Assembly: GCA_963741495.1 (NCBI GenBank) | Contig: CAVUID010000011.1 | Span: forward strand, 124,001-188,000 | From: Sulfurimicrobium sp963741495 | GTDB lineage: Bacteria; Pseudomonadota; Gammaproteobacteria; Burkholderiales; Sulfuricellaceae | Direction of reading: 5' to 3' | Length of the DNA stretch: 64,000 nt | Notes under the pieces: generated by a model | The model's database searches: none | What the model saw: the letters and a program-made list of their open reading frames with translations, nothing else | What the model was told of the DNA's origin: nothing | Made by a program: the position numbers and the translations under genes | Shown here: piece by piece, positions 17,584 to 26,154 of the stretch | Numbering within the stretch: position 1 is the stretch's first letter | Layout of the letters: each line of letters opens with the position of its first letter

Positions 17584-17609
17584 AAAGCCCGCACCCAGTG
17601 GGCTTTTTT
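17584..17609 (+). terminator. Terminator of tRNA-Leu
   Basis: The stem AAAGCCC / GGGCTTT surrounds a nine-base loop and is followed by a run of T, 30 bases after the tRNA. It is a standard intrinsic terminator. Confidence 0.85.
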
Positions 17610-17680
17610 GTTAATGTTGTTCCCGTGTGTGTCCGAAATATAATTGCAGCAAGTTGCAAACAAGGCACCAGCGACCCCAC

Positions 17681-18775
17681 TCAGGTTTCTCCCGCGATGG
17701 CTTCGATTTCCAGCAGAAGTTCGCTGCGGCAGATGTCTGCCAGAAGATACATGCAGGAAATTTGATTTCCAATCGAATTTTCGATGATCGACTGGATCGT
17801 TGGGAAATCCTTCGCATGACGGATGTACACTTTGAGCGAACGGAGCAGGCCAAATTCTTCGTTGCCTCGATCAGAGAATGCGAGGCCGAGTACACGGCTG
17901 ATGTTTTTCAGCGTTTCGCGCGTTTGCTGCGCCACGTCATCCAGGCACGTCGAGGCGTGGCCGACAATGCTGGCGGTGCCGGAAACGAACAGTTGCGGCT
18001 CTTTCAGCCAGGAAATCTGGGTCGCGCGGGAAAATAGCGGGCTGCGCGGGCCATACTGTGGTGGGTAATCGTAGGCACTTACCTGACGGTCGTTTTCCAC
18101 CGCCGTGCCGGGCCGCGTCGCCGCGATAAAATACAATACGAATTGCCCGCCCCGACTGCCAACGGCGCTGGCCGCGGGAATGTCTTCAGCCTGAAGGCGC
18201 TCGAATTGAGCAAAAGCATCGTGGCGACCGATGCAGAAATGCTTGTAGCGTTCCACGCCATCCGCTTCGTCGACGTTGATGGCGGCAAAATAATTCCATA
18301 CTCGCAGCAGGTTCGGGACGTTTTCGGTTTGCAACAGTGAAAATATTTCCCGGTAAGCCTGATACGTGCCGCTTTCCAGGCTTTCTTGGGGGGGCTGACG
18401 GTAGCAGCCAAACAGAAAATCCGCCGTGCGCGCCCAGTGAATATTGAAGGTCTGGTCTGCGCTGACACGGTCTCCTGCGGTCCAGATTTCCAGCAGCGGC
18501 TCCAATCCCAGTTGCGGCATTTCAACGCTTGCGACAGGAATGTTCTTGGAAATGAAGGGGGCTTCAATGCCGTGGCAGATCACACCCAGGATCTGATTGG
18601 TGTGTTCGTTCAGGTAATTGCGGGCCGCGCCCAAGGCGAGATATGAAGCCTTGATGCAGCCAGGGCCGGGTATGGGGCTGGAAACGATGATGCCAGCGGC
18701 AAGGGCTGATTTTTCCCTCGCTTCTGGGGGCAGGGCGAGGCTCGGATTGGCGGGGGCGTCAGCATGGGCTTCCAT
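17681..18775 (-). CDS. Chorismatase of the FkbO/Hyg5/XanB2 family (hydroxybenzoate synthase)
   Basis: 364 residues, normal length. The segments LFSRATQISWLKEPQLFVSGTASIVGHAS and later YIRHAKDFPTIQSII are typical of chorismatases, which cleave chorismate to pyruvate plus a hydroxybenzoate or dihydroxy-cyclohexadienoate. XanB2 of Xanthomonas belongs here and makes 3- and 4-hydroxybenzoate, the former being the starter of the pigment xanthomonadin. The gene lies about 2 kb before the aryl-polyene genes that start at 20931, so I infer it supplies the aromatic starter. The product subtype cannot be read reliably by eye. Soluble, cytoplasmic. Start at ATG 18775. Confidence 0.8.
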   Translation of the reverse strand: MEAHADAPANPSLALPPEAREKSALAAGIIVSSPIPGPGCIKASYLALGAARNYLNEHTNQILGVICHGIEAPFISKNIPVASVEMPQLGLEPLLEIWTAGDRVSADQTFNIHWARTADFLFGCYRQPPQESLESGTYQAYREIFSLLQTENVPNLLRVWNYFAAINVDEADGVERYKHFCIGRHDAFAQFERLQAEDIPAASAVGSRGGQFVLYFIAATRPGTAVENDRQVSAYDYPPQYGPRSPLFSRATQISWLKEPQLFVSGTASIVGHASTCLDDVAQQTRETLKNISRVLGLAFSDRGNEEFGLLRSLKVYIRHAKDFPTIQSIIENSIGNQISCMYLLADICRSELLLEIEAIAGET

Positions 18776-18815
18776 GGCGCGGATTATCTCATAATGCCTG
18801 GTTTTTACTAAGGGT

Positions 18816-18844
18816 TTGAATTGCCGCTTGCTCCGGCTTATAAT
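18816..18844 (+). promoter_or_regulatory. Sigma-70 promoter of panD
   Basis: TTGAAT (18816-18821), 17 bases, TATAAT (18839-18844). The start codon follows 35 bases later, after a GAGGGGGAG ribosome-binding site. Confidence 0.7.
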
Positions 18845-18879
18845 GACCGCCCTTTGCCCTGTTTTTGAGGGGGAGTTCC

Positions 18880-19260
18880 ATGCAAAGAACCATGCTCAAA
18901 TCGAAGTTGCATCGCGTCCGGGTGACTCACTCCGAGCTTCACTACGAGGGTTCCTGCGCGATTGACGAAAACCTGCTGGAAGCGGCGGATATCCGCGAGT
19001 ATCAGCAGATCGAGATCTACAACATCACCAATGGTGAACGTTTTACCACCTATGCCATTCGTGCCCAGCGCGACTCTGGTGTTATTTCGATCAACGGTGC
19101 TGCTGCGCACAAGGCCAATCCGGGCGATCTGATTATTATTGCCAGCTACGCGAGTTACAACGAGCTGGAACTGCAGAAATTTCATCCCGACCTGGTGTAT
19201 GTCGATGAGCACAACCGCATCATCGATCGTAGACAGGAAATTCCGGTGCAGGCTGCCTGA
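18880..19260 (+). CDS. panD: Aspartate 1-decarboxylase
   Basis: 126 residues. It makes beta-alanine from aspartate for pantothenate and CoA synthesis. The self-cleavage site Gly-Ser that creates the pyruvoyl cofactor is in HYEGSCAID (Ser25). The sequence LKSKLHRVRVT before it and NGAAAHKANPGDLIII after it are family hallmarks. I start at ATG 18880; a TTG five codons upstream is also open but lies within the ribosome-binding site. panB and panC are 23 kb away. CoA supply is relevant because the neighbouring APE system needs phosphopantetheine carriers. Confidence 0.95.
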   Translation: MQRTMLKSKLHRVRVTHSELHYEGSCAIDENLLEAADIREYQQIEIYNITNGERFTTYAIRAQRDSGVISINGAAAHKANPGDLIIIASYASYNELELQKFHPDLVYVDEHNRIIDRRQEIPVQAA

Positions 19261-19346
19261 TTTTAAATCTGGCCCGCCCTGAGCTGCCGCTCAACGTCTG
19301 CATAAGGGCGCGGATCGCGCCTTTGCCAATCACCTGAATCGACATC

Positions 19347-20924
19347 ATGCGCATCACACTTGTTCATCCGGCCGGCTTTAATTTCGTCCCGGGGCAGCCT
19401 GATTTTTCCGTGCTGGCTAACCGCATGGTGCCGATTGGAATTCTTACCCTGGCGGCCTGGCTCGAAAAGCACGGCCATCCTACCGAAGTGCATGACTGCC
19501 TCGGACCACGCTCTCCGTCGGGTACAGCGGCCAATGCCGAAATCATTCTCGCCACCAACCCGGAGATCGTGGGCTTTTCCGTCACAACATCGGCGTTTAT
19601 GGATGCGGTCGAGATCACCCGTTACATCAAGAAAAAACGCCCTGACATCAAGGTTGTGTATGGCAATGTCCATGTTTCCTCGATCGGCGCGCCCCTGCTC
19701 GATCACTTTCCGGAAATCGATTATCTGGTCATAGGCGAGGGCGAAGGCGCCATGCTGGATCTGGCCGAAGGCAAGCCGCCCGGCGAAATTCCCAATCTGG
19801 TCTACCGTGATGGCGGGCGCAATATCTCAAACCCGCGTCGCGCCCGTATTCTCAGCCTGGACGAATTGCCTTTTCCTGCCTATGAGAAACTGAAGGGCTT
19901 TCCGGAGGGTTATCATCTGCCGCTGTTTTCCTACGCGAAGCGCTGGGGCGGCACCATGGTCACCTCGCGCGGCTGCCCCTATACCTGCTCATTTTGCGAC
20001 CGTACCGTGTTCGAGCGGCTCTACAAGTACAACTCCGCGCAATACATTTACGACCACATGAAGCACCTGCGCGACAACTTCGGTGTCTACCATATCAATT
20101 TCTACGACGACCTTTTTACCGCCCAGAAAAAGCGCGTCACTGAACTGTGCAATTTGCTGATCGAAAAACCGCTCGGCATGCACTTCAACTGCGCCATCCG
20201 TACCGGCCACACCTCGGACGAAATGTTGTCGCTGCTGAAAAAGGCGGGGGCGCTGATGGTCTCCATGGGGATCGAATCGGCCGATCCGGAAATGATGGAA
20301 CGCCACAAGGCTGGCGTGACGCTCGAGGCGGTAAAGAAGACAGTTGAGCAGATTCATGCCGCTGGCCTGCGCGCCAAGGGCCTGTTCATTTTCGGCATGC
20401 CGGGCGAGACGCCGGAAACCGTTAAGGTCACCAGCGATTTCATCCTCTCGCTCGATCTCGACGAGATGAACATGACCAAATTCAGCCCGCTCTATGGCGC
20501 GCCGATCTGGGATGAGTGCAAGAGTGGCTCCGGCGATTTTAACGAAGACTGGCGGCTGATGAACTGCCTGAATTTCGTGTATCTGCCGGAAGGATTTTCT
20601 TCACGCGAGGAAATGGATGCGCTCTACAACTGGCATGTGCGCCGATTCTACGACAGCAAGGGCTACCGCCGCCGTTTCGCCAAGCGGATCTGGGAACATC
20701 GCTGGAGCCTGTGGCATCTGGTCAAGAATCTGCCGCGCGTGATCCAGGCGATGCGCTATTTCAGCGCCAACCAGAAGGAACTGGAAGCCATCCGCAAAAA
20801 TTTTCCGCTTCATCCACGCCAGCCGCAGAATCTCGAGCCTCTGCTCGGACCAGAACTGCACGTTCAGCCAAAGCAGGCCAAACTCGCCACGCATGTCCCG
20901 GTGGAAGAAAAGGCGATGGCGTAA
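19347..20924 (+). CDS. B12-binding-domain radical SAM enzyme
   Basis: 525 residues. The N-terminal part (about 1-140) has the Rossmann-like cobalamin-binding fold (ANPEIVGFSVTTSAFMDAVE) but without an obvious DxHxxG cobalt-ligand motif. The radical SAM core (about 190-400) has the cluster motif Cys-x3-Cys-x2-Cys in GCPYTCSFCDRTVF. The C-terminal 100 residues are basic and helical. Such enzymes do methylations, rearrangements or cyclisations of lipids and natural products; this one's substrate is unknown. Its position just before the aryl-polyene methyltransferase and after panD makes a role in pigment or lipid tailoring possible but unproven. Confidence 0.8.
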   Translation: MRITLVHPAGFNFVPGQPDFSVLANRMVPIGILTLAAWLEKHGHPTEVHDCLGPRSPSGTAANAEIILATNPEIVGFSVTTSAFMDAVEITRYIKKKRPDIKVVYGNVHVSSIGAPLLDHFPEIDYLVIGEGEGAMLDLAEGKPPGEIPNLVYRDGGRNISNPRRARILSLDELPFPAYEKLKGFPEGYHLPLFSYAKRWGGTMVTSRGCPYTCSFCDRTVFERLYKYNSAQYIYDHMKHLRDNFGVYHINFYDDLFTAQKKRVTELCNLLIEKPLGMHFNCAIRTGHTSDEMLSLLKKAGALMVSMGIESADPEMMERHKAGVTLEAVKKTVEQIHAAGLRAKGLFIFGMPGETPETVKVTSDFILSLDLDEMNMTKFSPLYGAPIWDECKSGSGDFNEDWRLMNCLNFVYLPEGFSSREEMDALYNWHVRRFYDSKGYRRRFAKRIWEHRWSLWHLVKNLPRVIQAMRYFSANQKELEAIRKNFPLHPRQPQNLEPLLGPELHVQPKQAKLATHVPVEEKAMA

Positions 20925-20930
20925 CTGCTG

Positions 20931-21638
20931 CTACGGGAGCCTGGCTGCCAGCAGCACGCTGGCAAATGGCGAACCCTGCCGCATCGGCAGCACCTCGACG
21001 GAAAAGCCCAGTGCGCTCAGCAGCACCGTCCATTCGCTTAGCGACCGACAGTACAAGGTACAGGTTCTGCCAGAACGGGCAAAGAACACCAGTTGATCGA
21101 CAAAATTGCTGATCCGGAACGGGAAGCCCCCGTTCGCATCACCGATCCTCAGCAGCAGCGTGCCGCCGGACGGTAGCGCAGCACGAACCCGGCGCAGCAC
21201 TTCGTCCTGCGCCTCCGGCTTCACATAATGCAGCACATCGAGAATCACCACGGTATCGGCCTCGCCGAAATCGGCTTTGCACATGTCGCCCTGCACAAAC
21301 TTGGCCTGTTCGCCAAGCGCCTCCTGTGCCCAGGCCAGATCGCGCTGTACCAGCTCGATGCCGCGCAAGTCTTCCAGGCGCGGCGGCGCCGGCCAGTCGC
21401 TGTGCCATTTCCCGTTTTCACACAAGCGTCTTGCGGCAAGCAGCCAGGCAGCAAGCAGGCCTTGCCCGCAGCCGATGTCCAGCAGCCTTCCGTCCGGGAT
21501 CAGGCCTTTTTCCAGCAGCGTCGCAAAGGCAGGGTCGGTCCCCAGCTTGCCCCGGGCAAAATGCCAGGAATAACGTCCCACGATCTTGTAAGGGCGTGCG
21601 GCCTCGTCAATCAGGGCGCGTACAAAGGAATTGCTCAT
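20931..21638 (-). CDS. Class I SAM methyltransferase of the aryl-polyene locus
   Basis: 235 residues. Motif I is LLDIGCGQGLLAAWLLA (about 52-68), followed by an acidic strand end (GIELVQRD) and TVVILDVLHYV. The sequence near the N-terminus, RYSWHFARGKLGTDPAF, is one I associate with methyltransferases of aryl-polyene clusters, which methylate the aryl head group. It would act on the aromatic ring or hydroxyl of the pigment in the cytoplasm. The start overlaps the stop of the deacetylase gene as ATGA, so both are co-translated. Convergent with the radical SAM gene, leaving six bases between stops. Confidence 0.75.
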   Translation of the reverse strand: MSNSFVRALIDEAARPYKIVGRYSWHFARGKLGTDPAFATLLEKGLIPDGRLLDIGCGQGLLAAWLLAARRLCENGKWHSDWPAPPRLEDLRGIELVQRDLAWAQEALGEQAKFVQGDMCKADFGEADTVVILDVLHYVKPEAQDEVLRRVRAALPSGGTLLLRIGDANGGFPFRISNFVDQLVFFARSGRTCTLYCRSLSEWTVLLSALGFSVEVLPMRQGSPFASVLLAARLP

Positions 21639-22435
21639 GACAGGGCCGATCTCAGGGTGATGGGGCGCAGTCCAGCGGATTTGACGGCTGCCAGCACGCG
21701 CGGCAGGGCAGCAAGAATTACCGGCTCGCCGGTTGTCGTTCGGGCTGCATGTCCATCATGCAGCAGCAGGATATCGCCGCCGCCAAGTCGATGCAGGAGT
21801 TTATCGGTTACCGAATCCGGATTGCCATCGCGGGTGTCAAAAGCGCGCCGTGTCCAGCTGGCCAGATGCAGATCGAGCCTGGCCAGAATCGGATCGAGAA
21901 AGGGGCTGCGCAAGCCGGCTGGCGCGCGAAAAAAGCGCGGCGCCTCGCCGGTGATGGCGGCAAACGTGTCCTGTGCCGCCTGCAATTCTTCTTTCATGCG
22001 CCGGGGGCCAAGCAGGGAAAAACGGCGGAGATGGTGCTGGCTATGATTTTCAATCGTGTGACCCCGTTTCACGATTTCGCGGCAAAGTGCCGGATGCCGG
22101 ATGGCGAGTTCGCCTATGCAGAAAAAGCTGGCCTGTGCGCCATGAGCATCCAGAATGTCCAGCACGTATGGCGTGACTTCCGGGTCCGGGCCGTCATCGA
22201 TGGTGATGGCGATTTCGCAGCGTTGAGCCGCGGCAGGCGGCAGGTGTACCCAGTTAGGTCCCAGCAGGGTGCTGCGTGGCCACAGCCCGGCTGCGGTCAG
22301 GAGCGCATGATTTGCAGCGACCGTGCCCAAAGCCCAGGGCCAGCTCTCCGGACGTGCCGCGATGCTCGCCAGCGCACCTGCGTGCAGGAGCAGGGAGGTT
22401 TTCATCAGGGGGGAGCGCAGCCAGTGCGAAAGCAT
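21635..22435 (-). CDS. Polysaccharide deacetylase (NodB-like)
   Basis: About 266 residues from ATG 22435; a longer start at 22507 adds 24 residues without a signal peptide. The NodB homology motifs are clear: IAITIDDGPDPEVTPYVLD (metal Asp pair, about 90), a histidine motif ENHSQHH, RFFRAPAGLRSP and DILLLHDGH. Hydrophobic helices precede the domain, so it is probably anchored in the inner membrane. The family removes acetyl groups from N- or O-acetylated sugars. In this context it could process a sugar attached to the aryl polyene. Co-translated with the methyltransferase; divergent from the acyltransferase gene. Confidence 0.75.
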   Translation of the reverse strand: MLSHWLRSPLMKTSLLLHAGALASIAARPESWPWALGTVAANHALLTAAGLWPRSTLLGPNWVHLPPAAAQRCEIAITIDDGPDPEVTPYVLDILDAHGAQASFFCIGELAIRHPALCREIVKRGHTIENHSQHHLRRFSLLGPRRMKEELQAAQDTFAAITGEAPRFFRAPAGLRSPFLDPILARLDLHLASWTRRAFDTRDGNPDSVTDKLLHRLGGGDILLLHDGHAARTTTGEPVILAALPRVLAAVKSAGLRPITLRSALS

Positions 22436-22575
22436 TTGTGACGCCAGTTTTGCGGGTTTGTATGGTTGAAAAATAATATCATTTTCATGAAATGCGTGGA
22501 TTTTCAATTTTCAGCACTTTACGCGTACGTTTTGTCATGAAAACGCTGCTGTTCATGGTTATAATTCGATCCATC

Positions 22576-23415
22576 ATGCCACTTCATGAACATCTGCCCC
22601 CGCTCGAAGCTTCCCCCGCCTACCCGGAAAGTCGTGGTGCAACTGTTCGGTCTGGCGCGTGGATCAGGTTGCCTTATGAGCTTTTTGTGCTCTATGCCGG
22701 ACTCTTTCTTTTTGCCCTGATCTGCTTCACCTGGAGCCTGATCGCCTCTGTTCTTGGCCCTGTTCTGCCCAAAAAAACCGGTACGCCGATCGGTCAGTTC
22801 GCGATCATGGCCGGCTTTCGTTTTTACCTTGCCATTCTGAGGTTCAGCGGCATCGTCAAACTGGATCTGAAAGCGCTGGATGCCCTGCGCGATGAGCCTT
22901 CACTGATCATCGCCCCCAATCATCCTTCCATGATCGACGTTGTGCTGATTGCCTCGCGTCTGCCTCGCATCGTCTGCATCATGAAAGCCAGCATCTGGGA
23001 CAACCTGTTGCTGGGTGGTGGTGCACGCCTGGCCGGCTATATCCGCAACGATTCGGTGCTCAACATGGTGCGTCTCTCTGCCAGGGCGACGCGCGAGGGC
23101 GGCCAGTTGCTGGTTTTTCCAGAAGGCACCCGCACGGTGTCCCCGCCGGTCAACGAATTCAAGGCCGGTTTTGGCCTGATTGCCAAGAAGGCCGGGGTGC
23201 CGATCCAGACGGTCATTATCGAAACCAATAGTGCCTTTTTGGGCAAGGGCTGGCCGCTGTTCAAAAAACCGGATTTCCCGATCTATTACACCATCCGGCT
23301 GGGCGAGCGTTTCGAGGTCACAGGCGATGTCCAGAACTTTGTTGACGGGCTGGAGGAGTATTTCCGCCAGCAGCCGGAAATCCAGCATCTACCCATGGCC
23401 AGCAACAGCAGGTAA
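22576..23415 (+). CDS. Lysophospholipid-type acyltransferase (PlsC family)
   Basis: The PlsC/LPLAT domain is evident from IIAPNHPSMIDVVLIAS (the NHxxxxD motif), FPEGTRTVSPP and GVPIQTVII. One hydrophobic segment near residues 36-62 should anchor it in the inner membrane. Start is uncertain: ATGs at 22492, 22537, 22555 and 22576 are all in frame and none has a clear ribosome-binding site. I use 22576 because conservation seems to begin there. The stop overlaps the glycosyltransferase start as TAATG. Acyltransferases of this type are regular parts of aryl-polyene clusters and probably link polyene to a lipid or sugar carrier. Confidence 0.8.
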   Translation: MPLHEHLPPLEASPAYPESRGATVRSGAWIRLPYELFVLYAGLFLFALICFTWSLIASVLGPVLPKKTGTPIGQFAIMAGFRFYLAILRFSGIVKLDLKALDALRDEPSLIIAPNHPSMIDVVLIASRLPRIVCIMKASIWDNLLLGGGARLAGYIRNDSVLNMVRLSARATREGGQLLVFPEGTRTVSPPVNEFKAGFGLIAKKAGVPIQTVIIETNSAFLGKGWPLFKKPDFPIYYTIRLGERFEVTGDVQNFVDGLEEYFRQQPEIQHLPMASNSR

Positions 23416-24176
23416 TGAGCCCCTCGACCACCCATCTCGTCCTGATTCCCAGCTACAACACCGGAGAAACCGTATTCAGGACCGTGCGCGAGGCTCGCCA
23501 GTACTGGGAACCGGTCTGGGTCGTGGTGGACGGCAGCACGGATGGAACGGATGAAGGGCTCAGACGCATGGCGGCGCAGGATCCCGGCCTCAAGGTCTTT
23601 GTCCTGCCGCAGAATCAGGGCAAGGGCAGTGCTGTGCTGCATGGCCTGCATGCGGCAGCCGAGGCGGGATTTTCCCACGCCTTGGCCATGGATGCAGATG
23701 GGCAACACCCTGCCGACCTGATTCCGCAATTCATGGCGCTGTCGCAGCAACACCCCAATGCAGCCATATTGGGCCGCCCTGTCTTCGATGCCAGTGCACC
23801 GGCCTTGCGGGTGGGCGGGCGAAAAATTTCCAACTGGTGGACCAACCTTGAAACGCTGTGGCAGGGCGTGGGCGATTCACTGTTCGGTTTTCGCGTTTAC
23901 CCGGTGAATCCGCTGCGCGAGGTGATGGAAAACAATCACTGGATGCGGCGTTTCGATTTTGATACCGAAGCAGTTGTGCGCCTTTGCTGGCGCGGTATCC
24001 GGCCCCTCAACGTCGATGCCCCGGTCAAATATCTGCGTCCCGAGGAAGGTGGCATCTCGCATTTCAACTACGTGCGCGACAACATTCTGCTGACCTGGAT
24101 GCACACCCGTCTGTTTTTCGGTTTTCTTGTCAGATTGCCGCTACTGCTGTGGCGCAAACTTTCGGCCCAGCGCTGA
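23415..24176 (+). CDS. Family 2 glycosyltransferase of the aryl-polyene locus
   Basis: 253 residues. GT-A fold with LIPSYNTGETVFRTVRE at the N-terminus, VVVDGSTDGTDEGL (nucleotide-binding) and the DXD-type HALAMDADGQHPADL. The C-terminus WRKLSAQR follows a hydrophobic helix (LFFGFLVRLPLLLW) that could attach it to the membrane. Aryl-polyene loci carry such a gene next to a PlsC-like acyltransferase, sometimes fused; here they are separate but translationally coupled. The sugar donor is unknown. Confidence 0.82.
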   Translation: MSPSTTHLVLIPSYNTGETVFRTVREARQYWEPVWVVVDGSTDGTDEGLRRMAAQDPGLKVFVLPQNQGKGSAVLHGLHAAAEAGFSHALAMDADGQHPADLIPQFMALSQQHPNAAILGRPVFDASAPALRVGGRKISNWWTNLETLWQGVGDSLFGFRVYPVNPLREVMENNHWMRRFDFDTEAVVRLCWRGIRPLNVDAPVKYLRPEEGGISHFNYVRDNILLTWMHTRLFFGFLVRLPLLLWRKLSAQR

Positions 24177-24181
24177 TGCTT

Positions 24182-24215
24182 ATGGCCTGTAGACGCTTCC
24201 TGTCGCTCAGGCCAT
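24182..24215. terminator. Inverted repeat between convergent genes, possible bidirectional terminator
   Basis: ATGGCCTG (24182-24189) and CAGGCCAT (24208-24215) are perfect inverse complements with an 18-base loop, in the gap between the convergent glycosyltransferase and ketoreductase genes. There is no T run, so it may serve only as RNA 3'-end structure. Confidence 0.4.
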
Positions 24216-24926
24216 GCCGCCGTTGATCGAAATGACCTGGCCGGAAATGTAGGCGGCTTTATCGGATGCCAGAAAGCTGACCAGGTCCGCGACTTCCTCC
24301 GCTTTTCCGGCGCGCTTCATTGGCACCAGGCTGGCGATGGTTTCAGGCGGAAAGGCATCCTTGATCATCGGGCTTTGGATAATCCCGGGTGCCACGGCAT
24401 TGACGGTGACGCCGCGCGAAGCGGTTTCCTGCGCCAGGGATTTGGTGGCGCCGATCAGGCCGGCCTTTGCCGCGGCATAGTTTGCCTGGCCGCGATTGCC
24501 CATCACGCCCGCAATCGACGCCATGTTGATAATACGGCCCCAACGGGTGCGCAGCATAGGCAGCAGCAGGGGTTGGGTGACGTTGAAGAAGCCGTTGAGC
24601 GAGACATCGATCACGCTGTGCCATTGTTCCTGGCTCATGCCGGCGAGGATGCCGTCGCGGTGGATGCCGGCGTTGTTGACCAGCACCTGGATCGGGCCAT
24701 CCTGCAGCAGTTTTTCCAGGGCTACGGTGCTGGCGGCGGCATCGGCAACGTCAAAACACAGCGCCGAGGCGCTGCCGCCATTGGCGCAAATTTCCTCTGC
24801 CAGCGCCTGTGCCGTTTCAAGGCGTGAGTTGGCGTGAATGACGACGTGCAGGCCGTCTGCTGCCAGCACCCTGCAGATTGCCGCGCCGATGGCACCGCTG
24901 CCGCCAGTGACCAGGGCGCGCTTCAT
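24207..24926 (-). CDS. 3-oxoacyl-ACP reductase (FabG type) of the aryl-polyene locus
   Basis: 239 residues from ATG 24926, which overlaps the stop of the dehydratase gene as ATGA; 22 more codons are open upstream. Short-chain dehydrogenase fold: NADPH-binding GGSGAIGAAI (about 8-17), NNAGIHRDG (about 82), catalytic Ser in MASIAGVMG and Tyr-x3-Lys in NYAAAKAGL. It reduces the beta-keto group during each polyene elongation cycle, matching the ketoreductase called ApeQ in the E. coli system. Last gene of the minus-strand aryl-polyene operon. Confidence 0.9.
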   Translation of the reverse strand: MKRALVTGGSGAIGAAICRVLAADGLHVVIHANSRLETAQALAEEICANGGSASALCFDVADAAASTVALEKLLQDGPIQVLVNNAGIHRDGILAGMSQEQWHSVIDVSLNGFFNVTQPLLLPMLRTRWGRIINMASIAGVMGNRGQANYAAAKAGLIGATKSLAQETASRGVTVNAVAPGIIQSPMIKDAFPPETIASLVPMKRAGKAEEVADLVSFLASDKAAYISGQVISINGGMA

Positions 24927-25363
24927 GCTGAATCTCCTTTTTGCAAAAACACCGCTGCACGCCCTGTCATCAGTTCTCGACCTGCCGCGCAAACCCGCAG
25001 TTCATAGAGCGAGTGGTTTTCGTCGGCCAGTTGCTTGCTGGCCTCGATCTCCAGCGGGGCGGGGATGCCGTCAAGATGCTCGGCAAACAGCTTGACGTCG
25101 CGCACGCTGCCGATGAATCCAATTCTGGGTTTGTTCTTGTCCTGCGCTGAGAGGCTGCCATGCAGCGCCATCGCCTGGGCGGCGTATTCGATGGCGCAAT
25201 GCGCAGGCAAATGGCCGTTATGGCGCAGCGGATTGTCCGGGTCGTTGTGGTTGATGGCGAGGCAGGCGATGCGGTCCGCGTCCCATGCTGTCACTTCGTG
25301 CAGCAGGCACATGGCATCGGCGTGGGGAACCCGCTGGCACAATTCCGCTTTGGTTATTTTCAT
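24923..25363 (-). CDS. Hotdog-fold 3-hydroxyacyl-ACP dehydratase (ApeP-like)
   Basis: 146 residues, hotdog fold. The helix-containing segment LPAHCAIEYAAQAMALHG has the position and pattern of the ApeP-type dehydratases found in aryl-polyene clusters, with VPHADAMCLLHEV near the start. It should remove water from the beta-hydroxyacyl-ACP to give the conjugated double bond. It is coupled to the ketoreductase by an ATGA overlap and starts two bases after the stop of the ketosynthase-like gene. Confidence 0.8.
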   Translation of the reverse strand: MKITKAELCQRVPHADAMCLLHEVTAWDADRIACLAINHNDPDNPLRHNGHLPAHCAIEYAAQAMALHGSLSAQDKNKPRIGFIGSVRDVKLFAEHLDGIPAPLEIEASKQLADENHSLYELRVCAAGRELMTGRAAVFLQKGDSA

Positions 25364-25365
25364 TT

Positions 25366-26154
25366 TCAGGCTATTCCAACATCGATGGTCAGGTTGTTGA
25401 CGCCGCTATTCAAGCTGAGGTGTTGGCCCTGCCCGTTTGCAATGGCCTGCAGCAAGGGCAGGGCGCGCGCAGCCGGGTTTCCGCAGCGCAATGCTTCAAG
25501 TTCAGCGTGGTTCATGGCACTGTCCGGCTGCTCCGCTCCAAGGCTGATTTGCAGGTGCGCCATGGTGTTTGGCGCGGCTTGCGGCGTCAGCAGCAGAGCA
25601 ACGGAAAAAGGCACGGTAATCGTGCGGGCCTCATTGAGTGGCGAAGGAAAAGGCAGGTCGAAAGCGACCAGCAGCACCGGAACATTTTCCGCGGCCACTT
25701 GCACGGCGGCTTCCAGCAGACCGGCAGCGAAGGAAGCATCGAATGCGGCCAGGCTGTTGGCGCCTGTGCGCGCGCCAGTAGCAATGTTCCAGTAGCCCGC
25801 AGCCGCATTGTGAACCGAGTTATGGAAACGCGTCGGCGAGACTTCATGCTCGGACTGGGCAAGGGATTCCAGGATATGGTGAAGATTTTCGCCATCAGCA
25901 TCGGAGGAAGCGAACACCACAGCCGCTTCTGTAGGGGGGAAGGCGGCCTGGGTCATGGCCTCCTGCGCCGCTTGCAGGGCATAACGCGTAGCTTGCCCGC
26001 AACGGCGCCGTTCCGCAGGGGGCAGAATCGCCGCCACCGGTTTGGCTGGTGTGTCGCTGAGCGGCGTTTCGCCACGCAGGACGGCACGCCCTGACGTCCA
26101 GTCTTCCATGCCGGGGCCGCACAGGCCGATGCCTGCGATATGTACCTGGATCAT
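25366..26154 (-). CDS. Ketosynthase-like chain-length-factor protein (ApeO-like)
   Basis: 262 residues from ATG 26154 (ATGA overlap with the ketosynthase stop). It has the truncated ketoacyl-synthase fold of the Ketoacyl-synt_2 family (PF13723), with the signature RFHNSVHNAAAGYWNIATG at about 115-133. The active-site Cys of true ketosynthases is not present at the expected place. In aryl-polyene systems such a protein pairs with the full ketosynthase to form a heterodimer that fixes chain length. Gene order KS, chain-length factor, dehydratase, ketoreductase is the usual core. Confidence 0.85.
   Translation of the reverse strand: MIQVHIAGIGLCGPGMEDWTSGRAVLRGETPLSDTPAKPVAAILPPAERRRCGQATRYALQAAQEAMTQAAFPPTEAAVVFASSDADGENLHHILESLAQSEHEVSPTRFHNSVHNAAAGYWNIATGARTGANSLAAFDASFAAGLLEAAVQVAAENVPVLLVAFDLPFPSPLNEARTITVPFSVALLLTPQAAPNTMAHLQISLGAEQPDSAMNHAELEALRCGNPAARALPLLQAIANGQGQHLSLNSGVNNLTIDVGIA

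Noticed and set aside
22532..22565. Promoter with TATAAT at 22560-22565 before the PlsC-type gene
   Set aside because: The only -35-like hexamer is 22 bases away, and the TATAAT lies within possible coding sequence of the longer start; left undecided.
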